Shown here: piece after piece, positions 63,584-64,000 of the stretch
How the letters are laid out: every line of letters starts with the position of its first letter
How positions within the stretch are numbered: position 1 is the first letter of the stretch
Translations under genes and position numbers: made by a program
Assembly: GCA_016183765.1 (NCBI GenBank)
Contig: JACPEA010000016.1
Coordinates: 16,664 to 80,663 of the forward strand
Length of the DNA stretch: 64,000 nt
Reading direction: 5' to 3'
Source: Bacteroidota bacterium
Lineage (GTDB): Bacteria > Bacteroidota > Bacteroidia > Chitinophagales > Chitinophagaceae
The notes under the pieces: model-generated
Seen by the model: only the letters and a program-made list of their open reading frames with translations
Database searches by the model: none
Told to the model about the DNA's origin: nothing

Positions 63584-64000
63584 TATCCGGCCGCAACAAT
63601 GGAACCGGCGCAATCCTCCGTGGAAACGGCATATTATTCCAATGTGGAGGAGACGCGTACGGCCAAACCAGCGGGTTATCCATTGGATAGTTATACGGAT
63701 CCGAACAATTATGTTTCGAAGCTGAATGGTAATGGGAATAAAGTGGGCCCGGGCATCGTGCTGAGGGTGATGAGTGGGGATAAGGTAAATATCCGTGCGA
63801 GCAGCTGGTATTACCTGAACGGGGCGGATCCCGGAACGCCGGTGAATCCACTAAATGACCTGTTGAATGTGCTGGCAACGGGGGTAACTACGGTGGTCAC
63901 AGACCTGGGTAAGTTTACGCGTACAGAGTTGATCAGCAACGGGATACTGAATCCTGGGGTAGGTAGTATGCTGGATCAGCAGACGGCATCGTACAGTAAT
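63584..64000 (+). pseudogene. Third displaced RHS segment (start; runs off window)
   Basis: From TATCCGGCCGCAAC at 63584 the DNA is nearly identical to 60159-60575 of the giant RHS gene (offset 3425 bases). It encodes the same stretch, PAATMEPAQSSVETAYYSN to LDQQTASYSN, with a few synonymous changes. It has no start codon of its own before the match. It is probably another silent cassette whose tip and immunity gene lie beyond the window. Confidence 0.8.

Noticed and set aside
60133..63878. Two similar minus-strand frames starting MPAHSTGHLVDS
   Set aside because: They overlap duplicated RHS coding DNA on the plus strand. Their similarity reflects the duplication, not a conserved antisense gene.

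Overview
The window looks like a chromosome segment of a Bacteroidota bacterium, most likely a soil or aquatic member of the Chitinophagaceae or a close relative. The signs are a SusC/SusD pair, a Por secretion (T9SS) sorting domain, a DUF6520-type small protein, MobA/MobB/TraG-like mobilization genes of the Bacteroides conjugative-element type, -7 boxes of the form TAnnTTTG, and giant RHS proteins with BIG2-like repeats.

Bases 1 to about 24.6 kb look like the cargo and transfer part of an integrative mobilizable or conjugative element whose ends and integrase are outside the window. From the left, mostly on the minus strand, come: an HNH nuclease fragment and a Fic protein; a TraG-type coupling protein broken by a one-base frameshift; relaxase MobB and accessory protein MobA with an oriT-like palindrome beside them; a RadC-like protein; a 725-residue PD-(D/E)XK nuclease candidate; DUF932; two SSB proteins; and a TnsA-like nuclease. 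A defence block follows. It holds a three-gene operon (a 1243-residue protein with a nuclease-like N-terminus, a four-helix membrane protein and a SIR2-like protein), which I cannot match to a named system. A divergent LexA/S24 repressor comes next. Beyond a 271-bp inverted-repeat-bounded spacer lies a CBASS-like operon with a CD-NTase, an E2-only protein, an S-4TM-type pore effector, a second nucleotidyltransferase and a small protein, followed by a convergent trypsin-like protease.

Bases 24.8 to 33.6 kb are a mosaic. They hold a frameshifted ECF sigma factor with a truncated FecR remnant, a DinB protein and a decayed copy of its 3' end about 3 kb away, a phospholipase-D-like protein, a T9SS cargo protein with an outer-membrane protein, and an IS3-family element.

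Bases 33.7 to 46.8 kb hold ordinary chromosomal functions: a LytS/LytTR two-component pair; a lipoprotein, AraC regulator, MauE/DoxX-type membrane protein and DUF6520 set; a TlpA-SusC-SusD operon; an XRE regulator; and a nucleotidyltransferase-HEPN fusion.

Bases 47 to 64 kb are a polymorphic-toxin (RHS) locus. It contains a coiled-coil/barrel protein, a 1229-residue RHS-like protein, and a 3116-residue RHS protein with about ten 76-residue Ig-like repeats and nine BIG2-like repeats, ending in a variable toxin tip with an Imm27-type immunity gene. Then come a displaced RHS tip with an HNH-type toxin and its immunity gene, and the start of a third displaced RHS segment that runs off the window. 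This layout fits tip exchange by recombination.

At three places (3506-3509, 21914-21922, 24908-24915) one more base in a homopolymer would restore or lengthen a reading frame. These should be checked as possible sequencing errors before the genes are called broken.
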